5,930 nucleotides of DNA, from positions 1 through 5,930 of the forward strand of contig CAKTFF010000152.1 in assembly GCA_934553185.1 (NCBI GenBank), read 5' to 3'. Source of the stretch: an uncultured Devosia sp. (GTDB lineage Bacteria > Pseudomonadota > Alphaproteobacteria > Rhizobiales > Devosiaceae). The notes below the pieces were generated by a model. The model worked only from the letters and a program-made list of their open reading frames with translations. It did no database searches and was not told where the DNA came from. Made by a program: the position numbers and the translations under genes. This document shows, piece after piece, positions 1 to 5,893 of the stretch. Position 1 is the first letter of the stretch; each line of letters opens with the position of its first letter.

Positions 1-274
1 GGAAGCGCCGGAAGCGCACCAGGGCGACGGCGCACAGCGTGCCGAGCACCAGGGCGATGGAGGCGCTGGCAAAGGCCACCTGCGCGCTGAGCCAGGCGGC
101 GCCCAGCATTTGCGGATCGGCCAGCAGCGCGCCATACCACTTGGTGGAAAAGCCCGACCACACCGTCACCAGGTCGCTTTCGTTGAAGGAAAACACCACC
201 AGCGAAACGATGGGCGCGTACAGAAAGGCAAAGCCCAGTGTCGCCGCGATGGGAAGGAACCAGCCGCGCCGCAT
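1..274 (-). CDS. potI: Putrescine ABC transporter permease PotI, N-terminal part (cut by window edge)
   Basis: This is the second inner-membrane permease of a PotFGHI-type polyamine importer; it would pair with PotH to form the channel. Only the first 91 codons are inside the window, and the gene runs off the left edge. The visible protein starts MRRGWFLPIA, has a hydrophobic segment at about residues 8-30 containing FLYAP, then the stretch VTVWSGFSTKWYG (37-49), and a second hydrophobic segment at about 62-86. From memory E. coli PotI has the same order with very similar words (FLYAP, LVTVWAGWSTRWYG). The ATG overlaps the potH stop as ATGA (272-275), and a good Shine-Dalgarno AGGGAG lies 7 bases upstream (282-287), inside potH. 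The EAA loop that contacts the ATPase is expected beyond the edge and cannot be checked here. Confidence 0.93.
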   Translation of the reverse strand, partial: MRRGWFLPIAATLGFAFLYAPIVSLVVFSFNESDLVTVWSGFSTKWYGALLADPQMLGAAWLSAQVAFASASIALVLGTLCAVALVRFRRF

Positions 275-1236
275 CAGCGTGCTCCCTGCCGGGCCTGCAC
301 GGCGTCCTGCGCGCGCTGCAGCAGCATGATGGGCACGACCACCACCACCAGCATGGCAATCGCCACGGCCGAAGCGCGCGGCCAGTTGGTGTTGGCAAAG
401 AACTCGTCCCACAGCACCCGGCCGATCATCAGCGTCGACGGCCCACCCAGCAGCGAGGGAATAACGAATTCGCCGATGGCCGGGATGAACACCAGCATGG
501 AGCCGGCAATGACGCCGGGCATGGAGAGCGGCAGCGTCACCGACAGGAATGTGCGCAAGGGGCGGGCGCCGAGGTCTGCGGAGGCTTCCAGCAGCGCACC
601 GTCGAGCTTCACCAGATTGGTGTAAAGCGGCAGGATCATGAAGGGCAGGTAGGTATAAACAATGCCGACATAGACGGCGAAATCGGTCTGCATCATCACC
701 AGCGGCGGAATGCCGAACAGGCCCAGGAACTGGTTGATGACGCCATTGCCGCGCATGAAGCCGGTCAGGGCATAAACGCGCAGCAGAAACGACGTCCAGA
801 AGGGCAGAACCACCAGCATCAGGAAGATGTTGCGCCACCGGTCAGGCGAGCGGGCAATGGCATAGGCCATGGGATAAGCGATCAGCAGCGCGATGATCGT
901 TGAAATCAGCGCGATCTTGATCGAGTTCACATAGGCCGCAACATAAAGGCTGTCGGTGAAAAGGCGGATATAGTTGTTGAGATGCAGCGTCAGCTGCACG
1001 GTGCCCTCTTCATTGGTGAGGAGCGGCGTATAGGGCGGGCGGCCGAACTGCTTGACTGTCAGCGAAATGCCGAAGACCACCGCCAGCGGAATCAGGAAAA
1101 ACACGGTCAGCCAGATGGCCGGCGCGGCAATCACCAGCGCCTTGCCCGAAATGCCAACGGCGGCCAGCCCCCGCTCCACCACGGTCCATGGACGGCGACG
1201 CCGCGGCGCAGGGTCAAGGGTATCGAAGCTGCTCAT
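274..1236 (-). CDS. potH: Putrescine ABC transporter permease PotH
   Basis: This is an inner-membrane permease of the polyamine importer, 320 residues (about 317 in E. coli as I recall). The N-terminus (1-32) is basic and cytoplasmic. Six hydrophobic segments can be seen at about 34-62, 101-127, 136-160, 186-208, 241-262 and 288-307. The ATPase-docking EAA loop is present at 217-236: E217-A218, then G223-A224, ending in L235-P236. Its fit to PotH rather than PotI follows from gene order and from the periplasmic insertion between the first two helices (about 65-95). The reading frame stays open for another 86 codons upstream, but that stretch lies on potG in another frame and makes no sensible protein. 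I chose the ATG at 1236 because it forms an ATGA overlap with the potG stop. Translation is probably coupled, as no Shine-Dalgarno is visible. Confidence 0.95.
   Translation of the reverse strand: MSSFDTLDPAPRRRRPWTVVERGLAAVGISGKALVIAAPAIWLTVFFLIPLAVVFGISLTVKQFGRPPYTPLLTNEEGTVQLTLHLNNYIRLFTDSLYVAAYVNSIKIALISTIIALLIAYPMAYAIARSPDRWRNIFLMLVVLPFWTSFLLRVYALTGFMRGNGVINQFLGLFGIPPLVMMQTDFAVYVGIVYTYLPFMILPLYTNLVKLDGALLEASADLGARPLRTFLSVTLPLSMPGVIAGSMLVFIPAIGEFVIPSLLGGPSTLMIGRVLWDEFFANTNWPRASAVAIAMLVVVVVPIMLLQRAQDAVQARQGAR
282..287 (-). promoter_or_regulatory. Shine-Dalgarno of potI, inside the end of potH
   Basis: AGGGAG on the minus strand, 7 bases before the potI ATG. It supports that start and shows that potI can recruit ribosomes itself as well as through ATGA coupling with potH. 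potH, by contrast, has no visible Shine-Dalgarno within the end of potG. Confidence 0.6.
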
Positions 1237-2381
1237 ACGGTCAGCACCGAGCCGGATGTGTCGCCCCAGGTTACAAACACCCGCTCGTCCCAGGTGATGG
1301 AGTCCGGATTGCCGCGCACCGTGTTGGTCTGGGTGACGCGCACGCGTTTGCCGCTGTCGAGCAGCACCTGATAAACGCTCATGTCGCCCAGATAGCCGAT
1401 ATCTTCCACAAGGCCGGAGGTGACATTGGCGCCAAAGGCGCCTTCGGGCCGTTCGCGGCTGAGCTGCATTTTTTCGGGCCGAATGGCCCACCACAGGATC
1501 TGGTCGGGGGCGCAGTCGACGCCGTGGCCGACATAGATGTCGCAGCCCAGCTCGCCCGAGCGAATACGAACATGATCGGCTTCGTCCTCGGTGACGACGC
1601 CTTCCACCATGTTGACCGAGCCGATGAAGCCCGCGACGAACTTTGAATTGGGGAACTCATAGATGTCGGTGGGCTCGCCGATCATGGCGATTTCGCCCTG
1701 GTTCATCACCCCGATCCGGGTGGCCAGCGACATGGCCTCTTCCTGGTCGTGGGTCACGACGATAAAGGTCACGCCCAGCGTTTCCTGGATCTTGACCAGC
1801 TCGAACTGGGTTTCCTCGCGCAGTTTCTTGTCGAGCGCGCCCAGCGGTTCGTCGAGCAGCAGCAGTTTTGGCCGCTTGGCCAGTGCGCGCGCCAGGGCAA
1901 CGCGCTGCCGCTGTCCACCCGAAAGCTGGTGCGGCCGGCGCTTGCCATAGTCCTGCAGTTTGACGAGGCTCAGCAGTTCCTCGACCCGCCGCGCGATCTC
2001 GTCGGCCGGCAGGTGGTCGCGCTTGAGCCCATAGGCGATGTTTTGCTCCACATTCATGTGCGGAAACAAAGCATAGCTTTGAAACATCATGTTGACCGGG
2101 CGGTTATAGGGCGCCGCCTCGGTCATGTCCTGCCCGTCGATCTCGATCGTGCCGGCCGTGGGCTGCTCGAACCCTGCCAGCATGCGCAAAAGCGTCGACT
2201 TGCCCGAGCCCGACCCGCCCAGAAGGCAAAACAGTTCGCCCTTGTAGATATCGAGCGACACATCGGCCACGGCATAAACGTCACCAAATTTCTTGGTGAC
2301 GTTGCGTATGCGCACGAAAGGCTTGGCTTGGGGATCGCGCCACGGGCGAGTGTCAGCAGCGATCTGGGGTTTTTTAGCCAT
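1233..2381 (-). CDS. potG: Putrescine ABC transporter ATP-binding protein PotG
   Basis: This is the cytoplasmic ATPase that drives polyamine uptake through PotH-PotI, 382 residues (about 377 in E. coli). The nucleotide-binding domain is complete: Walker A GGSGSGKS at 55-62, Q-loop Q101 in MMFQSYALFPH, signature LSGGQ at 153-157, Walker B LLLLDEP at 173-179 with D177 and E178, D-loop GALD at 181-184, and switch histidine H211. A C-terminal TOBE-type regulatory domain covers about 250-382 and includes RPEKM (301-305) and YLGDMSVY (330-337). The words IYKGE, RMLAGFEQP and PHQLSGGQRQRVALAR are shared with E. coli PotG from memory, more than with PotA. The ATG at 2381 has only a weak purine-rich GAGA a few bases upstream. 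The gene starts 157 bases after potF, behind a terminator-like hairpin and two palindromes, so its expression may be lower than that of potF. Confidence 0.95.
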   Translation of the reverse strand: MAKKPQIAADTRPWRDPQAKPFVRIRNVTKKFGDVYAVADVSLDIYKGELFCLLGGSGSGKSTLLRMLAGFEQPTAGTIEIDGQDMTEAAPYNRPVNMMFQSYALFPHMNVEQNIAYGLKRDHLPADEIARRVEELLSLVKLQDYGKRRPHQLSGGQRQRVALARALAKRPKLLLLDEPLGALDKKLREETQFELVKIQETLGVTFIVVTHDQEEAMSLATRIGVMNQGEIAMIGEPTDIYEFPNSKFVAGFIGSVNMVEGVVTEDEADHVRIRSGELGCDIYVGHGVDCAPDQILWWAIRPEKMQLSRERPEGAFGANVTSGLVEDIGYLGDMSVYQVLLDSGKRVRVTQTNTVRGNPDSITWDERVFVTWGDTSGSVLTV

Positions 2382-2407
2382 CTGTCTCTAGCAAATCTAA
2401 CAGTAGA

Positions 2408-2436
2408 CCTCATCCTGAGCTTGTCGAAGGACGAGG
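2408..2436. repeat. REP-like 29-base palindrome, copy 1
   Basis: This is an imperfect palindrome: arms CCTCATCCT and AGGACGAGG around an 11-base centre GAGCTTGTCGA. Eight of nine arm pairs match, and the ninth becomes a G-U pair in the minus-strand transcript. The same sequence style, with TGAGCYTGTCGAA at the centre, recurs between genes of many alphaproteobacteria as far as I recall. It lies in the potF-potG gap and faces copy 2 in inverted orientation. Confidence 0.75.
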
Positions 2437-2458
2437 TCGTGACTGGATGGTGCCACGC

Positions 2459-2487
2459 CTTCATGGTTCGACAGGCTCACCATGAGG
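2459..2487. repeat. REP-like 29-base palindrome, copy 2, inverted relative to copy 1
   Basis: This is a 29-base palindrome with arms CTTCATGGT and ACCATGAGG (one G-T wobble) around TCGACAGGCTC. Its reverse complement matches copy 1 except at six positions; four of these are two CC/GG pairs exchanged between the arms, so pairing is kept. Copies 1 and 2 are separated by 22 bases (2437-2458), and together they form a larger inverted repeat, like REP doublets (BIME or REPIN elements). No transposase of the REP-associated type is in the window. Confidence 0.75.
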
Positions 2488-2506
2488 GCTGCTGGTGGGC
2501 CAAGGG

Positions 2507-2531
2507 ATAAAGGGCGGCTCCGGCGCCGCCC
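2507..2531 (-). terminator. Terminator-like hairpin just behind potF (possible attenuator)
   Basis: On the minus strand a perfect 7-bp stem GGGCGGC/GCCGCCC (2525-2531 with 2512-2518) and a 6-base loop are followed directly by TTTAT (2511-2507). The stem begins 7 bases after the potF stop. The T-run is short, so only partial termination is likely. That fits a gene order in which the binding protein is needed in excess of the membrane complex encoded downstream. It could also act mainly as a barrier to 3' exonucleases that protects potF mRNA. Confidence 0.55.
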
Positions 2532-2538
2532 CCGATCA

Positions 2539-3621
2539 TCATTGCCCGGTTTTGATGCGGGTCCAGGTGCGGGTCAAGCTTTCTTCGTAGTCAGGCGAAT
2601 GGGCCTTCATGGTGAAGCCATTGGCCAGCGTTTCTGCCGATGGGTAGATGCTGGGATTGTTTTTGACCTCTTCGTCGACGAACTCGAGCGAAGCCGGGTT
2701 GGGATTGGCGTAGAACACCGTGTTGGTGATGCCGGCCACAACTTCTGGCTGCAGGATATAGTCGATGAACTTGTGGGCATTGCCGGGATGGGGCGCATCG
2801 GCGGGAATGGCCAGGAAGTCGTACAGGGTTGGCGCGCCTTCTTCCGGGATCAGGTAGCCGATTTCGATGCCTTCGGCGGCATTGTCGGCGGCGATGAACA
2901 TGTCGCCCGAATAGCCCATGGCGACGCAGATTTCCCCGTTGGCGAGGTCATCGATATATTGGGATGAGTGGAAGTAGCGCACCGACGGCTTGATGGCGTT
3001 CAGCACCGCCTCGGCCTTGGCGAGATCTTCCTCGCTCTCCGAATTGGGATCGATCCCCTGGATATGAAGCGCGGTGCCCATCACTTCCGAGGGGCTGTCC
3101 ATCACCGCAACGCCGCAGGAAGCCAGCTTGCTCACCGTTTCGGGGTCGAACAGGAGGTCCCAGCTGGTGGGCAGGTCGGTGGTGCCCAAAGCTTCGGCGA
3201 CCTTGGCGACATTGTAGCCCAAACCGATCGTGTTGAGCATATAGGGCACGCCATGGGCGTTGTCCGGGTCAACGATGGCAGCGGTCTGCAGAGCCGCCGG
3301 ATCAAGATTGCCCCCATTGGGCAGTTGCGCCTTGTCGAGCGGCAGGATCAGCCCGGCCTGGATCTGGCGTTCCAGGAAATTGCCCGAGGGCACGACGATG
3401 TCATAGCCCGAGGAGCCGGCCAGGAGCTTGGCATCGACGATCTCGTTGTTGTCGTAAACGTCGTAGTTGACCTTGATACCGGTGGCCGCCTCGAAATTGG
3501 CGATGGTGTCGGGCGCGATATAGTCGGACCAGTTGTAAACGTTGAGCACCGGCTCTTCCTGAGCCAGCGCGGGGCTGGCAATCAGAAGGGCGCCAAGGGC
3601 AAGTGCGAGCGACTTGTTCAT
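2539..3621 (-). CDS. potF: Periplasmic putrescine/polyamine-binding protein, PotF-like
   Basis: This is the periplasmic solute-binding protein that captures a polyamine, most likely putrescine, and hands it to PotGHI. It has 360 residues (370 in E. coli PotF as I recall). A Sec signal peptide is clear: MNKSLALALG, a hydrophobic core, and ALA-QEE cleavage after residue 20. The mature part begins LNVYNWSDYIAPDT (26-39), the PotF-type word; PotD has NWTEY. By alignment from memory to E. coli PotF, the pocket residues W31, S32, D33, S79, E179, D240, D268 and Y304 are kept, while W244 is Y237, F276 is L266 and A182 is S176. This favours a polyamine ligand but leaves its exact identity open. The frame is open for 90 codons further upstream. 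I chose the ATG at 3621 because of the signal peptide and the AGGAG 10 bases before it. Confidence 0.93.
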   Translation of the reverse strand: MNKSLALALGALLIASPALAQEEPVLNVYNWSDYIAPDTIANFEAATGIKVNYDVYDNNEIVDAKLLAGSSGYDIVVPSGNFLERQIQAGLILPLDKAQLPNGGNLDPAALQTAAIVDPDNAHGVPYMLNTIGLGYNVAKVAEALGTTDLPTSWDLLFDPETVSKLASCGVAVMDSPSEVMGTALHIQGIDPNSESEEDLAKAEAVLNAIKPSVRYFHSSQYIDDLANGEICVAMGYSGDMFIAADNAAEGIEIGYLIPEEGAPTLYDFLAIPADAPHPGNAHKFIDYILQPEVVAGITNTVFYANPNPASLEFVDEEVKNNPSIYPSAETLANGFTMKAHSPDYEESLTRTWTRIKTGQ

Positions 3622-3631
3622 CTGGAAAGGG

Positions 3632-3636
3632 CTCCT
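3632..3636 (-). promoter_or_regulatory. Shine-Dalgarno of potF
   Basis: AGGAG on the minus strand, 10 bases upstream of the ATG at 3621. Together with the signal peptide it fixes the potF start and rules out the longer frame that begins at 3891. Confidence 0.7.
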
Positions 3637-3652
3637 GTTGAAGGGGTTAGTT

Positions 3653-3671
3653 GGCGGCATAGGACGCCGCC
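3653..3671 (-). promoter_or_regulatory. GC-rich hairpin in the potF leader
   Basis: GGCGGC/GCCGCC form a perfect 6-bp stem around a 7-base loop (GTCCTAT on the minus strand), ending 31 bases before the potF ATG and upstream of its Shine-Dalgarno. It could modulate translation or mRNA stability of potF. No ligand-binding RNA class is recognisable, and a stem this short can arise by chance in GC-rich DNA. Confidence 0.3.
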
Positions 3672-3795
3672 GGGCGCGGGGATCGAAACCCGGGCGCTCA
3701 TCTGGGAATAGGGGAAAGTTTGGGGCTTGCCGGTACGGGAACGGGGCGCTCGGAAGCGCTGGGCAGCCTAGCAGAACTGAGCCCGAAGCGGGGCG

Positions 3796-3825
3796 CATAT
3801 CGATCAGCGCCGCTGGCGCGATCAA
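3796..3825 (-). promoter_or_regulatory. Candidate potF promoter with an inverted repeat in its spacer
   Basis: On the minus strand TTGATC (3825-3820) and GATATG (3801-3796) are 18 bases apart and resemble -35 and -10 boxes. The spacer is almost entirely an inverted repeat (3802-3823): GATC, A, GCGCC, then GCT, then GGCGC, GATC. A regulator bound there would block the promoter. The implied leader is about 165 bases long. Both boxes are imperfect, so this is a proposal only. Confidence 0.25.
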
Positions 3826-3932
3826 CAATAGTGGTCTGCAGCGAAGTGCCCTTTCATCACCCGAGTTCGTTTCAGCGCAGCCTAGAGCCAAATGCGCGGG
3901 GCGACAAGCGCTTCAAGCCACCTTTTAGCGGG

Positions 3933-3961
3933 TTGACGTCTGCTGACAGGAGAGAGCAAAA
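3933..3961 (+). promoter_or_regulatory. Weak candidate promoter of psuG
   Basis: TTGACG (3933-3938) is a good -35 match, but 17 bases on stands only GCAAAA (3956-3961), a poor -10. Transcription from it would give a leader of about 30 bases. The palindrome AAGCGCTT (3906-3913), whose right half reads GCTTCAA like a LacI-family half-site, lies 19 bases before the -35. No regulator gene is in the window to pair it with. Confidence 0.25.
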
Positions 3962-3996
3962 CCGCCCCGATCACACCAGCAACGAGTTGTCCATCC

Positions 3997-4944
3997 ATGA
4001 GCGCCAAGGCCCTTCTTTCCATCAGCCCCGAGGTCCAGACGGCCTTGCGCGACGGGCAGGCCGTCGTGGCGCTTGAATCCACCATCATCACCCATGGCAT
4101 GCCTTATCCGCAAAACCTGGAAATGGCGCAAAATGTCGAGGCGGTGATCCGCCGCCACGGCGCGGTGCCCGCCACCATCGCCATCATGGATGGCCGCTTC
4201 TGTGTCGGCGTCAGCGGCCAGGATCTGGAGAGGTTGGCGCTGGAAGGCGGCAAGGCCGCCAAGGCCTCGCGGCGCGATGTGGCCTCGCTCCTCGTCAAGG
4301 GCGAGATCGCCGGCACCACGGTTGCCACCACCATGCAGATCGCCGCGCTTGCCGGCATCAGCGTGTTTGCCACGGGCGGCATTGGCGGCGTCCATCGCGG
4401 CGCGGAGGAAACCTTTGATATTTCCGCCGACCTCGAAGAGCTCAGCCGTACGCCGGTGGCGGTGGTCTGCGCCGGCGCCAAGTCGATCCTCGATATAGCC
4501 AAGACGCTTGAAGTGCTCGAAACCAACGGCGTGCCGGTTCTCGGCTATGGCACCGATGATTTCCCCGCCTTTTGGGCGCGCGAAAGCGGGCACAAGGTCG
4601 ATCATCGCTTCGACGATGTGGCTGATATCGCCCACATCATCGCCCTTCAAGCCGAGCTGGGCATGGGCGGCGTTCTTGTGGCCAATCCGATCCCCGAGGC
4701 CGATGCGCTTGATCCCGATGCGATCGAAGCGCGCATCGCCGAAGCCATCGCCGGCGCCGAGCGGGAAGGGGTGTCGCGCAAGGCGCTGACGCCGTTCCTC
4801 CTCAAGCGCATTTTCGAACTAACCGAAGGCAAGTCACTGGTCAGCAATATCGCCTTGGTTGAAAACAACGCCAAGGTCGCCGCCCAGATCGCCGTGGCTC
4901 TGGCCGGGCGCAATGCGCCCAAGCCGGGCATGCACCGCGCATGA
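3997..4944 (+). CDS. psuG: Pseudouridine-5'-phosphate glycosidase PsuG
   Basis: This cytoplasmic enzyme reversibly splits the C-C glycosidic bond of pseudouridine 5'-phosphate, giving uracil and ribose 5-phosphate; the E. coli enzyme needs Mn2+. At 315 residues it has the family's normal length (about 312). Family words are plain: VALESTIITHGMPYP (23-37), GAVPATIAI (55-63), SRRD (91-94), FATGGIGGVHRGAEETFDIS (124-143), CAGAKSILD (158-166), VANPIPE (228-234) and TPFLLKR (265-271). With a constant offset of four from E. coli, as recalled, the catalytic and metal-site residues are E27, K89, D145 and the Schiff-base lysine K162, all present. The start at 3997 matches the family N-terminus but has no clear Shine-Dalgarno, only GAG about 10 bases upstream. 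It overlaps the next gene by ATGA and is transcribed divergently from potF. Confidence 0.96.
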   Translation: MSAKALLSISPEVQTALRDGQAVVALESTIITHGMPYPQNLEMAQNVEAVIRRHGAVPATIAIMDGRFCVGVSGQDLERLALEGGKAAKASRRDVASLLVKGEIAGTTVATTMQIAALAGISVFATGGIGGVHRGAEETFDISADLEELSRTPVAVVCAGAKSILDIAKTLEVLETNGVPVLGYGTDDFPAFWARESGHKVDHRFDDVADIAHIIALQAELGMGGVLVANPIPEADALDPDAIEARIAEAIAGAEREGVSRKALTPFLLKRIFELTEGKSLVSNIALVENNAKVAAQIAVALAGRNAPKPGMHRA

Positions 4945-5825
4945 GCGCAGGGGTTCTGGTGGTTGGGGACGTGATGACCGATGTCATCGTCGTCCCCGAA
5001 GGCCCCCTTGTGCGGGGCAGCGACCGGCGGGCGACCGTACGCTCGCGGCCCGGCGGCTCGGGCGCCAACCAGGCGGTGTGGCTGGGCGCCATGGGCGCTG
5101 CGGTCTCCTTTGCCGCCCGGGTCGGCCACGCCGACAAGCTCATGTATGAAAACTACTTTCGTGGCCTGGGCGTCGTGCCCGCGCTTGCTGCCGACCGGGA
5201 GCAGCCCTCGGGCGTCCTCGTCACCATCGTCGATCCCGATGGCGAAAGGAGCTTTTTGACCGACCGCGGCGCCAATCTCAACCTTTCGCCGGCCGATCTG
5301 CCGGACAGCCTGCTCGACGACGTGAGCATGGTGATGGTCTCGGGCTACAGCTTCTTTTCTCCCGGCCCGCGCGACGCTGTCCGGCGGCTGCTGAACGAAG
5401 CCCGTGCCCGCGGCACCATCGTCGGCGTTGATCCCGCCTCGGTCGGGTTCCTGCTCGAAGTGGGGCCGGATCAGTTCCTCCAATGGACCGCTGGCGCCTC
5501 GCTGCTGTTCACCAACCAGAGCGAAGCCGAAGCCCTCACCGGTCTTTCCGGCACCGAAGAGCAGGTGCGGGCACTTGGCGCCCATTTCGAAACGGTGCTG
5601 CTCAAACGCGGCAGCCTCGGCGCCGTGCTGGGCGGCCGTGACGGCATCCGCCTCGAACAATCCGCCCCCACCGTCACCGTGCTCGATACCACCGGCGCCG
5701 GGGACGCCTTCGCGGCCGGCTTCATCGCCGCCCGCCTCCTCGGCGCCGACGAACCTACCGCCTTGAGCAAAGCCGTCACCGCCGGCGCCCAAGCCGTTCA
5801 ATCCATTGGCGGACAGCCGAGCTAG
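4941..5825 (+). CDS. psuK: PfkB-family carbohydrate kinase, probable pseudouridine kinase
   Basis: This is a ribokinase/PfkB-fold kinase, 294 residues, that probably phosphorylates the 5'-hydroxyl of pseudouridine with ATP to supply PsuG. Visible marks are the first strand VLVVGDVMTDVIV (5-17), the glycine motif GGSGANQAVWLGAMG (38-52), the lid-side segment ending GERSFLTDRGAN (101-112), the TNQSEAEALTG stretch (191-201), and the second signature DTTGAGDAFAAGF (249-261) with catalytic base D255. The start overlaps the psuG stop as ATGA (4941-4944), and no separate Shine-Dalgarno is seen, so translation is probably coupled. There is no N-terminal DNA-binding domain, unlike some PsuK-like proteins. 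Its sequence is not closely like E. coli PsuK as I recall it, and PfkB substrate specificity is hard to read from sequence. The pseudouridine role therefore rests on the overlap with psuG. Another sugar or nucleoside substrate is possible. Confidence 0.85.
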   Translation: MSAGVLVVGDVMTDVIVVPEGPLVRGSDRRATVRSRPGGSGANQAVWLGAMGAAVSFAARVGHADKLMYENYFRGLGVVPALAADREQPSGVLVTIVDPDGERSFLTDRGANLNLSPADLPDSLLDDVSMVMVSGYSFFSPGPRDAVRRLLNEARARGTIVGVDPASVGFLLEVGPDQFLQWTAGASLLFTNQSEAEALTGLSGTEEQVRALGAHFETVLLKRGSLGAVLGGRDGIRLEQSAPTVTVLDTTGAGDAFAAGFIAARLLGADEPTALSKAVTAGAQAVQSIGGQPS

Positions 5826-5872
5826 GGTGTCGCCTTCGCCCACTTGCCAATCTCTCCCACCCACAGCCGCTT

Positions 5873-5893
5873 CCCTCGGGCTCGACCCGAGGG
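5873..5893. repeat. Perfect palindromic hairpin behind the kinase gene
   Basis: CCCTCGGG and CCCGAGGG form a perfect 8-bp stem around CTCGA, 47 bases after the kinase stop. Neither strand has a T-tract next to it, so it is not a textbook intrinsic terminator. It resembles short palindromes scattered between genes in Hyphomicrobiales as I recall, and may mark the 3' end of the psuG-psuK mRNA or be such a repeat. The remaining bases of 5826-5930 show nothing else I recognise. Confidence 0.5.

Larger units (their letters stand above)
3622..3996. other. Divergent intergenic region between potF and psuG
   Basis: These 375 bases contain no credible gene; the open frames crossing them are GC-rich and show no family resemblance. 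They must hold the 5' ends of both operons. From left to right one sees the potF Shine-Dalgarno (3632-3636), a leader hairpin (3653-3671), an 8-base direct repeat CCGGGCGC (3670-3677 and 3690-3697), an inverted repeat inside a candidate potF promoter (3796-3825), an AAGCGCTT palindrome (3906-3913), a TTGACG box (3933-3938) and AGGAGAGAG (3948-3956). The last looks like a Shine-Dalgarno but has no start codon at a usable distance. Confidence 0.7.

Noticed and set aside
238..903. A 221-codon open frame on the plus strand opposite potH.
   Set aside because: It is a histidine- and glutamine-rich translation of the potH antisense strand, without domains or a plausible start context.
1237..1494. 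An upstream extension of potH by 86 codons.
   Set aside because: It overlaps potG in another frame and is arginine-rich. The ATGA overlap at 1233-1236 gives the natural start.
2400..2428. A possible separate promoter for potG: TTCGAC, 17 bases, TACTGT on the minus strand.
   Set aside because: Only half of the -10 bases fit, and the -35 is part of the conserved core of the palindrome, so the match is probably incidental.
3672..3700. A GGGTTTCGATCCCC stretch on the minus strand resembling a tRNA T-arm.
   Set aside because: The T-loop consensus is shifted by one base, and no acceptor, anticodon or D-arm can be built around it. It is probably a chance GC-rich stem.
3622..3891. An upstream extension of potF by 90 codons.
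   Set aside because: The added residues show no conservation I recognise, and they would bury a good signal peptide and the Shine-Dalgarno placed for the ATG at 3621.
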